The notes under the pieces are model-generated. The model was not told where the DNA came from, did not search any database, and saw only the letters and a list, made by a program, of their open reading frames with translations. Both the position numbers and the translations under genes were made by a program. Shown here in pieces: positions 52,844 through 61,610 of a stretch of DNA of 64,000 nucleotides. The stretch covers positions 62,001 through 126,000 of the forward strand of contig NZ_JBNPXI010000011.1 of the NCBI RefSeq assembly GCF_050433385.1. Direction: 5' to 3'. Within the stretch, counting starts at the first letter, position 1, and every line of letters starts with the position of its first letter. Origin of the DNA: Brassicibacter mesophilus (GTDB lineage Bacteria; Bacillota; Clostridia; Tissierellales; Proteiniboraceae).

Positions 52844-54431
52844 TATTACCCTCTCCATCCTTACTATCGTCATTGTTCTTCGAACTGTCATATGTATTCA
52901 TTCTGTCTTTATCTATCATATTTGAAAATTTAGGTCTTTGCTTCATCTTATGTAATGGGACTCTTACTATTGTATCCTTAAGGTCGTTGCTTACTCTGCC
53001 TAGTGTAGAGAAAGGAGCCATGTATGGAACCCCGAAGCTCTGTAAACTTACTAAGTGAGTACCAATTAAAATTATTCCCAGCATTATCCCATAAAGACCT
53101 AATACTCCTGCAAATACCATAAGCACAAATCTTAGTATTCTAAATGCTGCTGCAAAACCATAGCTCGGAAGCATAAAAGATGATATAGTCGTAACTGCAA
53201 CAATAATAACCATAAGTGGACTTACTATCCCTGCTTCTACCGCTGCTTGACCTATGACCAAACCACCCACTATTCCTATAGTAGTTCCTATTGGACCAGA
53301 CAGTCTTGTACCTGCTTCTCTAAGAAATTCAATTGTAATTTCCATAATGAATGCCTCTATAATTGCAGGAAAAGGAACTGTAACTCTTGTTGCTGCTATG
53401 TATAGTGCAAGCTGTGTTGGTATAATACCTGGATGATATGATGTAACAGCTATATAAAGCGCAGGTGCTAACATTGATACCAACGCTGCAATATATCGTA
53501 AAATCCTAATGACACTTGCTATCAGCCATCTATCATAATAATCTTCAGATGATTGCATAAATGTAGCCAAAGTCGATGGAACCAATAATGTAAATGGGGT
53601 ATTATCAACAACTATCGCAACTCTCCCTTCATAAAGTGCTGCCGCCACAGCATCAGGCCTTTCTGTATTCTCAATCTGAGGAAATGGAGAGTAGTGATTA
53701 TCTTCAATAAGTTGCTCTATATATGAACTCTCTAATATGGCGTCTATATCTATGTTTTCTAGTCTTGTTTTAACTTCTTTCACAAGTTCTTTGTTCGCTA
53801 TATCTTCCATATACATTAATGAAATGTCTGTTTTCGACCTTACACCTATTTGCATGTTTTTTAGCTTTAATTTTGGATCACGAACTCTTCTTCTTATTAA
53901 GCTTGTATTTACTTTTAAAGTCTCATTTAATCCATCTCTTGGTCCTCTAATAACAGTTTCTGACTGTGGTTCTGATAGACCTCTTATAGGCCAACCTCTA
54001 GAGCCAATAATCATCCCATTTTTGTATCCATTGATTAGTAAAACAGTTTCTCCAACTAGTATGTTGTCAACAATTTCATTTAATGTTTCTACTTCTTTTA
54101 TTTCTGTAGCTGATATGTTTCCTTTCATAGAGAGATCATACAAACCTTGTTTGACATCCTCAGGGTCTTTCCCCCTTGCTTCCAGCATTAGTGACTTTAA
54201 AACATTCTCAGTTACTAGTACTTTATCAATTAGACCATCTACATATATCAGTGCAAAATTACTTTCCTGTTCAACTCCTACTAAAAAATCTCTGTATACT
54301 ACATCATCACAATCTTTAAATATTTCTTTAATATTTTCTATGTTTGTCTCAAGACTTAAAGATATAGGGATTTCTTTTTTCTCTTGTTGTTCATAATCAT
54401 TCTTTTTAAATAATCTATTGAAAAGACCCAT
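52827..54431 (-). CDS. Germinant receptor subunit, GerAA family
   Basis: The 534-residue protein has a large N-terminal cytoplasmic part (about 1-300), with the family motifs FRDFLVGVE-like (YRDFLVGVEQES), SRGWPIRGLSEPQSETVIRGPRDG and YMEDIANKELV, then at least four membrane segments and a Lys/Asp-rich tail. The start is the ATG at 54431, six bases after AGGAGG, two codons inside the longest frame. The order AA-AB-AC with overlapping ends is standard. The germinant cannot be predicted. Confidence 0.93.
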   Translation of the reverse strand: MGLFNRLFKKNDYEQQEKKEIPISLSLETNIENIKEIFKDCDDVVYRDFLVGVEQESNFALIYVDGLIDKVLVTENVLKSLMLEARGKDPEDVKQGLYDLSMKGNISATEIKEVETLNEIVDNILVGETVLLINGYKNGMIIGSRGWPIRGLSEPQSETVIRGPRDGLNETLKVNTSLIRRRVRDPKLKLKNMQIGVRSKTDISLMYMEDIANKELVKEVKTRLENIDIDAILESSYIEQLIEDNHYSPFPQIENTERPDAVAAALYEGRVAIVVDNTPFTLLVPSTLATFMQSSEDYYDRWLIASVIRILRYIAALVSMLAPALYIAVTSYHPGIIPTQLALYIAATRVTVPFPAIIEAFIMEITIEFLREAGTRLSGPIGTTIGIVGGLVIGQAAVEAGIVSPLMVIIVAVTTISSFMLPSYGFAAAFRILRFVLMVFAGVLGLYGIMLGIILIGTHLVSLQSFGVPYMAPFSTLGRVSNDLKDTIVRVPLHKMKQRPKFSNMIDKDRMNTYDSSKNNDDSKDGEGNNDREE

Positions 54432-54442
54432 AAGCATCCTCC

Positions 54443-54658
54443 TTAAGCAACATTAAATACTATGTATAATAATGGACCAGCTATTATATATATAATGCCT
54501 AAAATCTTAGCTAAATTAGCTTCTTTTTTTAATCCTCTGGCTTGGAATACTCTCATATCTACAAAAAAAGTAAATAGCCCAATAGCTATTATTGATAATG
54601 AAAGTGTAAGGTCAATTATAGTTCTTAGCTCATATATTATATATCTTAAAATAGACAA
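54443..54658 (-). CDS. Small two-helix membrane protein upstream of the germinant receptor
   Basis: The 71-residue protein has two hydrophobic segments (TLSLSIIAIGLFTFFVDMRVF and AKILGIIYIIAGPLLYIVF). It starts with TTG about ten bases after GAGGAG and ends 11 bases before the gerAA-type gene, so it is the first gene of that operon. Small proteins of this type accompany ger operons in clostridia (CLC_0170-like), and a role as receptor accessory subunit is plausible. I rely on context and topology, not on a firmly known motif. Confidence 0.7.
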   Translation of the reverse strand: MSILRYIIYELRTIIDLTLSLSIIAIGLFTFFVDMRVFQARGLKKEANLAKILGIIYIIAGPLLYIVFNVA

Positions 54659-54743
54659 ACTCTGTCATCTCCTCATTTAACACTCCTGTAAATATTAACT
54701 AAATGTTATACTTAATATTTACTAAATACTGTAATGTTATACA

Positions 54744-54778
54744 AAAAAACTTAGCAGCCACTGGGCTGCTAAGTTTTT
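54744..54778 (-). terminator. Terminator after the nucleotidyltransferase gene
   Basis: A perfect 11-base stem (ACTTAGCAGCC with GGCTGCTAAGT) and a loop of four bases or fewer are followed by TTTTTTT on the minus strand, separating this unit from the ger operon. Confidence 0.92.
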
Positions 54779-55527
54779 TATTTATAATTATATTCAATTA
54801 AATATTTCTCTACCATTTCCAAATCTTCAGGCTTATCAACATCATTCCCTATCTCTGGATAGTTTGAAATAATAGCCTTCGGTGTTAATTTTAATAATCT
54901 TGCTACTCTTTTCTCTGCATTGTCTATGGTAAGTCTCCCAATAAGTAATTTAATTAGAACTATAGGTCCTAGTACACGTCCCATTTTTATTGGGTTTTTT
55001 CTATGCTCGATCATTTGCTTTGCCTTATCAATGCACCTATCTAGCACCTTTGGATTCACAAGTATCAGATTTCCTCCTGTAAAAAGTCCTTCCTTAAGCT
55101 TAGCATAAGTCCTTTTTGCATCAGGAAACCTTGCTTCACACGCTTCTTTTTTAACCACAGGATAACATATATCAGCCATTGAATCTAAAGAGTTTTCAAC
55201 AAAGTCATTAACTGCTTCACCTGTTAATAGTGGTATGTCACAAGTAGATATCAATACTCTTTCGTCATCCTTAAAGCATTCAATTCCTGCTAATGCATTT
55301 TCAAGCATAGAGCCTTTATCCTCTATGACGTAGTCTATATCACTATCAAGTTCATTGACATCACTTAAATGCCCTACTATTGCAATCTTATCAATAACGG
55401 CTGATGATTTAAGTGCATCAACTACATAAGAAATCATTGGTCTTGTGTTTATATTAATAAATGCTTTTTCATGCTTGCCTTGTAGCTTTTTTTCAGAGCT
55501 TCCAGCAAGTATAACACAATTTATCAT
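54778..55527 (-). CDS. MobA-like NTP transferase family protein
   Basis: The 249-residue protein has a nucleotidyltransferase (GT-A-like) fold: the N-terminal VILAGSSEKKLQGKHEKAFI is a variant of the LAGGxGxRMG-KxL signature, followed by RPMISYVVDALK and the metal-binding ISTCDIPLLTGE. It may make an activated sugar, polyol or cofactor nucleotide. MobA itself is unlikely because the Gly-rich loop is altered and no molybdopterin genes are nearby. It lies 35 bases after a FadR-type regulator gene and ispE, a recurrent clostridial order. Confidence 0.75.
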   Translation of the reverse strand: MINCVILAGSSEKKLQGKHEKAFININTRPMISYVVDALKSSAVIDKIAIVGHLSDVNELDSDIDYVIEDKGSMLENALAGIECFKDDERVLISTCDIPLLTGEAVNDFVENSLDSMADICYPVVKKEACEARFPDAKRTYAKLKEGLFTGGNLILVNPKVLDRCIDKAKQMIEHRKNPIKMGRVLGPIVLIKLLIGRLTIDNAEKRVARLLKLTPKAIISNYPEIGNDVDKPEDLEMVEKYLIEYNYK

Positions 55528-55562
55528 TACTTATCATTCCCTTATAATCCCTAATTTTTGGT

Positions 55563-56240
55563 CTATACCTTATCTTTCATACGAGATATAATATAGTTTT
55601 TTATGTTCTCTATATGCTGCTGCGCATACTTTTGTGCTACTTCAGAATCTCTATTAGAAATAGCCTCTAGTACTCTTTGATGCTCTTGTGTAAGATACGA
55701 AGATTTGTTGAATTCTGTAAAATACACAACTCTAAATCTTTGCACTTGATCTCTAAGTCCTTCAATAATATTAAGAAGTTTAGCATTTCTAGCCGATTTT
55801 AGAATTATATCATGAAATTCTGAGTCCTTATGAATCATTCCTTGAACATCGTCATTCTCTACACATTTGCTAAATTCACGAGATTTCATTTGAAGAATTT
55901 GTACTTCTTCTTCTGTCATCTTCTCAGCTGCCAGTGATGCTGCCAAGCCCTCTAAAGATGCTCTTATTTCTAAAACGTCTAATACATCCTTAAATGAAAC
56001 ATCTGCAACATATGCTCCTTTTCTAGGAACCATAATCAGCAGCCCTTCCAACTCAAGCTTTCTAATAGCTTCTCTAACTGGAGTCCTGCTTACTCCAAGC
56101 TTTTCTGCAAGTTGAACCTCCATAACTCTTTCACCTGGTTTTAAACTACCATCTATTATTGCTTCTCGTAAAGATTCAAAAACTATATCTCTTAGTGGTT
56201 TGTAATCATGTAATTTCAGTTTCTCTAAATCTTTTTCCAT
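55563..56240 (-). CDS. FadR-subfamily GntR transcriptional regulator
   Basis: The 225-residue protein has an N-terminal winged helix (about 15-80, LAEKLGVSRTPVREAIRKLELEGLL) and an all-helical FCD effector domain (about 85-215) with the usual metal-binding His positions (HDIIL, QEHQRVLEAI, AQQHIENI). The ATG follows AGGAGG. It lies 11 bases after ispE; the regulated genes cannot be deduced. Confidence 0.9.
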   Translation of the reverse strand: MEKDLEKLKLHDYKPLRDIVFESLREAIIDGSLKPGERVMEVQLAEKLGVSRTPVREAIRKLELEGLLIMVPRKGAYVADVSFKDVLDVLEIRASLEGLAASLAAEKMTEEEVQILQMKSREFSKCVENDDVQGMIHKDSEFHDIILKSARNAKLLNIIEGLRDQVQRFRVVYFTEFNKSSYLTQEHQRVLEAISNRDSEVAQKYAQQHIENIKNYIISRMKDKV

Positions 56241-56251
56241 TTTAAACCCTC

Positions 56252-57103
56252 CTAAACCGTCTTTGTCATAATAACAGTTTTTATTCTATTACTCAAGCTA
56301 TCCTTACATTTTTGTATATCATATTCATTTTTAAAGATTCCAAAAACAGTTGGTCCACTTCCACTCATTAAACTGCCCAATGCTCCATACTCAAGCATAT
56401 GTTGTTTTATATCATTTAGTATAGGATGTTCTTTTATCGTTATTGTCTCAAGTACATTAGCCATATTTTTCGCAAGAAAATTTATATCGTCATTATAAAC
56501 GCTTTTCAGCAAGCTTTCAGTATCTGGATGAACTAAAATATCATTCAATTTTAAGCTTTTAAATACATGCGCTGTTGAAACAGGAATATCGGGATTAGCA
56601 AGCAATATCAGTTTATCTGAAAAGCTTCTTAATTCTGTGAGCTTCTCTCCAATTCCTTCAGCTAATACAGTACCTCCCATAAGACAATATGGTACGTCTG
56701 CCCCAATCTTTACACCAATATCCATAAGCTCCTTTTGTGGCATGTTAATGTTCCATAATTGATTAAGTCCTTTTAAAACTGCTGCAGCATCTGTACTTCC
56801 TCCTGCTAGGCCGGCAGCAACAGGTATGTTTTTCTGTATGTGAATATATATTCCTTTTTTTATATTATACATGTCTGCTAACAGCCTATATGCCTTATAT
56901 ACTAAGTTAGAGCTGTCTAAAGGAATATCATTGTTATTTGATTCAATAATAACATCAGTATCCCTATCCTCTATTGTGATTATATCCTTTAATGCAATCT
57001 GCTGCATTATCATTTTCAGCTCATGATATCCATCTTCTCTTCTTGTTAAAACATCTAAAGATAGATTTATCTTAGCATGTGCATCTATTATAATATTTGC
57101 CAT
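56252..57103 (-). CDS. ispE: 4-diphosphocytidyl-2-C-methyl-D-erythritol kinase
   Basis: IspE phosphorylates CDP-methylerythritol in the MEP isoprenoid pathway. The 283-residue GHMP kinase has AHAKINLSLDVL at the N-terminus, the ATP-binding motif PVAAGLAGGSTDAAAVLKGL at about 93-112 and the C-terminal GSLMSGSGPTVFGIF. An AGGAG site precedes the ATG. It heads the ispE-gntR-nucleotidyltransferase group. Confidence 0.95.
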   Translation of the reverse strand: MANIIIDAHAKINLSLDVLTRREDGYHELKMIMQQIALKDIITIEDRDTDVIIESNNNDIPLDSSNLVYKAYRLLADMYNIKKGIYIHIQKNIPVAAGLAGGSTDAAAVLKGLNQLWNINMPQKELMDIGVKIGADVPYCLMGGTVLAEGIGEKLTELRSFSDKLILLANPDIPVSTAHVFKSLKLNDILVHPDTESLLKSVYNDDINFLAKNMANVLETITIKEHPILNDIKQHMLEYGALGSLMSGSGPTVFGIFKNEYDIQKCKDSLSNRIKTVIMTKTV

Positions 57104-57183
57104 ACTATCAGCTCCTGCTTTTCTATTATTGTCATCTATATATAATAGTATAATACATTTATACAGAATACAAAATACAATTA

Positions 57184-57217
57184 AAAAAATAGCCTTAAGG
57201 TTTCCCTTAGGCTATTA
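57184..57217 (-). terminator. Terminator after sipL
   Basis: AATAGCCT and AGGCTATT pair, with an additional AAGG/CCTT around a GAAA loop, followed by TTTTTTT on the minus strand just past the stop codon at 57222. Confidence 0.85.
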
Positions 57218-57221
57218 TATA

Positions 57222-58793
57222 TTATAACTCAAATGTAATATTTTTTTCAATTATTATCTTTTCGCCTGGCATTATGTTCTCAGGAGTTAGTATATCATTA
57301 CTGTTGATTAACTCTTCAACTGTTGTGTTATATCTCTTTGCTATATCCCACAATGTATCATCTTTTTGTACTATATATATTGTTATACTCGGTCTAGAAT
57401 TCTTGTCTAAAGCTTCATCAGATTCAACTGCCTCTGTTACTATATTTATCTTCTTTATTCTGTTTACTGATACAAAGTTCTTAATTACTGCGTCCACTTC
57501 TACTTCATGACTGCTTATTTGCTTGTAGCTTATATCTTCTAGCATATTTTCAACTTCAACTTCCATTGTGTCATTAATCCCTTCAATATCTACATAAGCC
57601 TTGAAAGGAATCTCTTGTCTGATATCCTTTATTTCATTATCTGATTCTGCAAGATAAAGCATATCCAACTCTAGCAGTCCTTCTATTATTACCTTGCTTT
57701 CTATAAGTCTATAGTCCGTAACAACTGGCCTACCATTCATATTAAATATATTTTTTATAACTTCTCTATCCACTGCTACATCAATTGTTCCGTTAATTTG
57801 CTCTTTTGACGTATTTTGACCAATGTTTTCAGTAACCATAACTTCTTGCTTCTTTACATCAAATTTCTTGTTAGTGGAGTATGTATCAACAGTGACTTCT
57901 TTTTCAACTTGCTTGTATACCTTCGCTTCTATCTTCACTGTTGATTCTATATCAATTATTCTTATATCACCGTTTATATCTTCTTTTATATCATAATTAA
58001 CTTCATTAGCTTGAAGCTTTAGTTTGCAATTCATGTCTTTTATTGCTCCAGGTATTTCAACAAAGTGGGTAAATGGTATTTCATGACTTAAATAATTAAC
58101 CTTATTCTCTTCGTCGTCACCAAAATACATTATTGAGCAAGATATCACTCCTGCAACTATTACCTTATCATCTACGACTTTTGTTTCTTGTTCATGTGTC
58201 TTTACATCTACTCTTAATATATCTACTATGTCTGGCATCGAGCCTTCTAGCTCAAATGCTTCCTTTACTAATGTCGAAGAGCTGTTTATTCCTAGTATAT
58301 CATTACATTTTATATTTTCTTTCAGCATCTGAAGGCCTTCTACTCCTTTTATGTCCTTTACTATATCTATGCTATTGTCAAGAACTGCCTTGCTAGCTAT
58401 ATCTAATACTGTTTTTACAGATATTCTTAAATCGTCTGTTAAGCTGTAGTCTATATGCTCTACATTAGCTTTAATTTCAGCTGACATTTTTTCATCTACA
58501 TTTTCAACCTGTATTTCTTCTCTAAAGTCTGTACTTGCATCAACACTATGTATCGACTGAAGTTCATCATCTGCATTGTACAATACCTTGAAGTTTACTA
58601 TTCCGCTTACAATGATTTTATCTTTTACTACTTTTGTACCTGTAACCTGAACCTCTCCATCTATTTTTAGTATCTTTTTTATTTTAGGTTTTGTTTCAGG
58701 TACGGTTATTTCTCCTTCAACTAAAGCTTGTATTTCGTCTTTTCCAACTATCTGGTCTATCTTAAGTAAGTCTTTAATGAGTTCAACTGCCAT
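57222..58793 (-). CDS. sipL: SPOCS/LysM spore coat morphogenetic protein (SipL-like)
   Basis: The 523-residue mother-cell protein contains repeated SPOCS (DUF3794) domains (about 30-130, 165-280, 320-430), with motifs such as ETKPKIKKILKIDGEVQVTG and VVDDKVIVAGVISCSIMYFG, and a C-terminal LysM domain at about 470-518 (YIVQKDDTLWDIAKRYNTTV). This matches SipL of Clostridioides difficile, which couples SpoIVA to the forespore coat. It is monocistronic, with GGAGGAGG upstream and a terminator downstream. Confidence 0.9.
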   Translation of the reverse strand: MAVELIKDLLKIDQIVGKDEIQALVEGEITVPETKPKIKKILKIDGEVQVTGTKVVKDKIIVSGIVNFKVLYNADDELQSIHSVDASTDFREEIQVENVDEKMSAEIKANVEHIDYSLTDDLRISVKTVLDIASKAVLDNSIDIVKDIKGVEGLQMLKENIKCNDILGINSSSTLVKEAFELEGSMPDIVDILRVDVKTHEQETKVVDDKVIVAGVISCSIMYFGDDEENKVNYLSHEIPFTHFVEIPGAIKDMNCKLKLQANEVNYDIKEDINGDIRIIDIESTVKIEAKVYKQVEKEVTVDTYSTNKKFDVKKQEVMVTENIGQNTSKEQINGTIDVAVDREVIKNIFNMNGRPVVTDYRLIESKVIIEGLLELDMLYLAESDNEIKDIRQEIPFKAYVDIEGINDTMEVEVENMLEDISYKQISSHEVEVDAVIKNFVSVNRIKKINIVTEAVESDEALDKNSRPSITIYIVQKDDTLWDIAKRYNTTVEELINSNDILTPENIMPGEKIIIEKNITFEL

Positions 58794-58923
58794 ATGCTTT
58801 CCTCCTCCTTTTATCTTAAACTACGAATCAAAAGAAAATATCATATTAATATATACTTATGCAAAATATTATGTTGAAATGTCCCAAAAAATTACTATTT
58901 TAAAATCATATTTTCATAGATAA

Positions 58924-58972
58924 CAAAAAAACCCGTAAACCATACTAACTAATAGTATGACTTACGGATTTA
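58924..58972 (-). terminator. Terminator of the spe operon
   Basis: CCGTAA and TTACGG plus CATACTA and TAGTATG form a long two-part stem, followed by TTTTTTT on the minus strand, past the speB stop at 59023. Confidence 0.88.
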
Positions 58973-59022
58973 AAATATGAATACGACATATAGATAAATA
59001 AGTTTAAAATTTTAATATAGCC

Positions 59023-59877
59023 CTATTTATGAACTGTAAATGCTAATTCTCTTAATATCTTACAAGCAACTGCATTTGATGCGCCGGTTGGGTCATAGTG
59101 TGGTGAAAGCTCTACTAGGTCTGCACCAACTATGTTAAGCTTCTTAAGCTTTAATAATACATCTATAATCTCTTTGAAAGTTATACCACCTGGTTCAGGT
59201 GTTCCTGTTCCTGGCATAACTGAAGGGTCTAGTACATCTATATCTATAGTTACGTATACAGGTTTATCCCCTATAGCTTCTATCGCTTCATCAAGTCCAT
59301 CACAAGTGAATTTTGTAAGATGTGTGTGGACTTTAGCCCATTCAAACTCTTCTCTATCACCTGATCTTATTCCGAATTGATAGATTTTACCGTCTCCAAC
59401 AAAGTCCCATATTCTTTTTAAAACTGTTGCATGAGAAAGTCTTTCTTCAAAAAATGTCTCTCTTAAATCTGTATGTGCATCAAAATGGATTACATGGAGG
59501 TCATTGTATTTTTCATATACTGCTTCTACTGCAGGATATGTTACCAAATGCTCTCCACCTATCATTACTGGAATCTTTCCATCTTCGACTACACTTTTGG
59601 TAAACTCCTTGATTACATCCATTGTTTTTGCTGTGTTTCCTATAGGAAATATTAAGTCTCCTACGTCACATATTTTTGTGTCCTTTAAGTCTTGATCATG
59701 ATATGGGCTATACATTTCTAATCCATATGATTCATTTCTCATAACTGAAGGAGCAAATCTTGTACCAGGTCTAAATGAAGTGGTACCGTCAAAAGGTGCA
59801 CCGAAAACAACCATTTTTGCATCATCATACTCACTGTCAAATCCAACAAAAGTATGAATGTGTTTATGCTTTTCCAT
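59023..59877 (-). CDS. speB: Agmatinase
   Basis: SpeB hydrolyses agmatine to putrescine and urea. The 284-residue ureohydrolase has the binuclear manganese motifs GGEH, HFDAHTDLR and DIDVLDPSVMPGTGTPEPGG. It follows speE with a 14-base overlap; the ATG at 59877 is preferred over the TTG at 59883, where GGAG would be too close. No arginine decarboxylase gene is in the window, so agmatine must come from elsewhere. Confidence 0.94.
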   Translation of the reverse strand: MEKHKHIHTFVGFDSEYDDAKMVVFGAPFDGTTSFRPGTRFAPSVMRNESYGLEMYSPYHDQDLKDTKICDVGDLIFPIGNTAKTMDVIKEFTKSVVEDGKIPVMIGGEHLVTYPAVEAVYEKYNDLHVIHFDAHTDLRETFFEERLSHATVLKRIWDFVGDGKIYQFGIRSGDREEFEWAKVHTHLTKFTCDGLDEAIEAIGDKPVYVTIDIDVLDPSVMPGTGTPEPGGITFKEIIDVLLKLKKLNIVGADLVELSPHYDPTGASNAVACKILRELAFTVHK

Positions 59878-60718
59878 TATCAATCATCTCCTTAACATAG
59901 GTTGGTAGAGCAAATGCTCCTGTATGCAGAGCTGTATTGTAGTATTTTGTTTTTATACCTAAACCTTCCCATATTTCCGGCTTGAAATCCTTTACTGGGT
60001 GTAATACTTTAGATGCAAAGCCAAATAGCCAATGACCAGATGGATATGTAGGCATATGGTATTGATATACCTCTGCTATCGGGAATATTTTACTTAATTT
60101 GCCAGTTGATCTCATCATCTCTCTAGCATTATGCTCATAGTAAGGACTTTCATTCTGGTTTACTAATATACCTTTTTCTGTTAATGCCTTATAGCAATTT
60201 GTATAAAATTCTGTTGTAAATAAGCCTTCTCCAGGACCAATTGGGTCTGTCGAATCAACTATTATCAAATCGTATACTGCATTTTTTCCTTCTACAAACT
60301 TTATCCCATCTTCAATATACACTGTTACTCTTTCGTCGTCAAGATTGCGTGCAGTTATAGGTAAAAACTCTTTTGAAACCTTTACTACCAGATCATCTAT
60401 CTCTACTAAGTCTATTTTTTCTATTGTATTATATCTAGTAAGCTCTCTTACTGTACCTCCATCTCCACCACCTATTACAAGAACATTCTTGATATCAGTA
60501 TTCGTTCCCATTGCAACGTGTGTTATCATATCATGATATATAAATTCATCTTTTTCTGTAACCATTACTAAACCATCTATAGTAAGCACTTTTCCAAACT
60601 CGTATGTATCTAAAACATCCACTTGTTGAAATTCGCTCTTTCCTGTAAAAAGATGCTGCTTTACCTTCATTGAAAATTTTGCATTATCGGTATGATTTTC
60701 TGTATACCATAGCTCCAT
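59864..60718 (-). CDS. speE: Spermidine synthase
   Basis: SpeE transfers an aminopropyl group from decarboxylated S-adenosylmethionine to putrescine. The 284-residue protein begins MELWYTENHTDNAKFSMKV and contains the nucleotide-binding VLVIGGGDGGTVRELTRY (about 82-99) and the DSTDPIGPGEGLF active-site loop. AGGAGGG precedes the ATG. It lies between speD and speB. Confidence 0.95.
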   Translation of the reverse strand: MELWYTENHTDNAKFSMKVKQHLFTGKSEFQQVDVLDTYEFGKVLTIDGLVMVTEKDEFIYHDMITHVAMGTNTDIKNVLVIGGGDGGTVRELTRYNTIEKIDLVEIDDLVVKVSKEFLPITARNLDDERVTVYIEDGIKFVEGKNAVYDLIIVDSTDPIGPGEGLFTTEFYTNCYKALTEKGILVNQNESPYYEHNAREMMRSTGKLSKIFPIAEVYQYHMPTYPSGHWLFGFASKVLHPVKDFKPEIWEGLGIKTKYYNTALHTGAFALPTYVKEMIDNGKA

Positions 60719-60762
60719 AATTTTCCCTCCTTAATTTAAGTAAAATTCTACTTTCATTCTTA

Positions 60763-60790
60763 CTTAAAGCCGAGAATAGCAATCTCGGCT
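60763..60790 (-). terminator. Possible hairpin between speD and speE
   Basis: AAAGCCGAGA and TCTCGGCTTT pair around a seven-base loop. The T run is short, so it may attenuate rather than fully terminate transcription between speD and speE. Confidence 0.6.
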
Positions 60791-60821
60791 TTAGTTTTAT
60801 ACAATATCTATTAAAATATTC

Positions 60822-61238
60822 TTATACTGCTTCTGGTTTATATTTAACTTCTAGTATTTCATCTTCTGAAAACCTTTTAATTTTTTCAACAATACCTCTT
60901 GGCACCTCTAATGTTTCTGTTTTATCTGCTTTCAGTTTTTCTTTTAAGTATGCAAATCCAACCCATGGATCAACTTCTTCTCCGCATGTAAATAAATCTA
61001 CTGCTGCATATCCGTATTCAGGCCATGTATGAATTGTCAAATGTGATTCTTGGATTACAACTACTCCGCTAACTCCCCAAGGATTAAATAGATGGAAAAC
61101 ACTTTTTACGATTGTAGCTTTTGCTATTTCAGCAGCTTCGTTCATATATTTTTCAATTAACACGTGATCATTTAAAATCTCTTTATCACAGTTATAAAAC
61201 TCCACTAAAATATGTCTTCCTAATTGCTCAATTTTCAA
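60822..61238 (-). CDS. speD: S-adenosylmethionine decarboxylase proenzyme
   Basis: The 138-residue proenzyme of the prokaryotic class 1B type self-cleaves before S65 (QESHLTIHTWPEYG) to create the pyruvoyl group; H70 and C85 are the conserved active-site residues. It supplies the aminopropyl donor to SpeE. The start is TTG at 61238 with AAAGGGG about nine bases upstream. A spacer of 103 bases with a hairpin separates it from speE. Confidence 0.94.
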   Translation of the reverse strand: MKIEQLGRHILVEFYNCDKEILNDHVLIEKYMNEAAEIAKATIVKSVFHLFNPWGVSGVVVIQESHLTIHTWPEYGYAAVDLFTCGEEVDPWVGFAYLKEKLKADKTETLEVPRGIVEKIKRFSEDEILEVKYKPEAV

Positions 61239-61608
61239 TTAGCACAGCCCCTTTCTTTAATATATGTACTTAAATATAGTTTTATAAAAATCAGGTTTTA
61301 CTATATAATTTGTTTAATTTTACTAAACAAAAGGACAAAAAAAAATCGCTCTTTTATTTAATAAAATTAAACTTATAGTTTACATATAATAAATATACTA
61401 TACTTTCGCAAAATGTCAATACGTTTTTTTGATTTTTTTATAAATATGTATGCCGGAGTTTTACACGTTATGAGTGAAATGTTAAACAGAAAGTTAAGTT
61501 ATATGTTACTAATAGTAGCTGTACTCATTTTCTGCACTTCTAATGGTGTTTTTATATTTTATAGGTCGTTTTTGGTCATAGAAAAAAGGTTGCAAATTCG
61601 CAACCTTT
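61239..61608. other. Intergenic region upstream of speD
   Basis: The 370 AT-rich bases contain the probable speD promoter near 61302-61330 and, at the far end, the terminator of the coiled-coil protein gene. A plus-strand frame of 83 codons (61413-61664) has no ribosome-binding site and runs through that terminator, so I do not call it. Confidence 0.5.
61302..61330 (-). promoter_or_regulatory. Putative promoter of the spe operon
   Basis: On the minus strand TTGTTT (61325-61330) and TATATA (61302-61307) are separated by 17 bases, about 65 bases upstream of the speD start. Confidence 0.5.
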
Positions 61609-61610
61609 TT
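61582..61610 (-). terminator. Terminator after the coiled-coil exported protein gene
   Basis: AAGGTTGC and GCAACCTT form a stem with a six-base loop, flanked by A and T runs on both sides. It abuts the stop codon at 61609. Confidence 0.85.
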
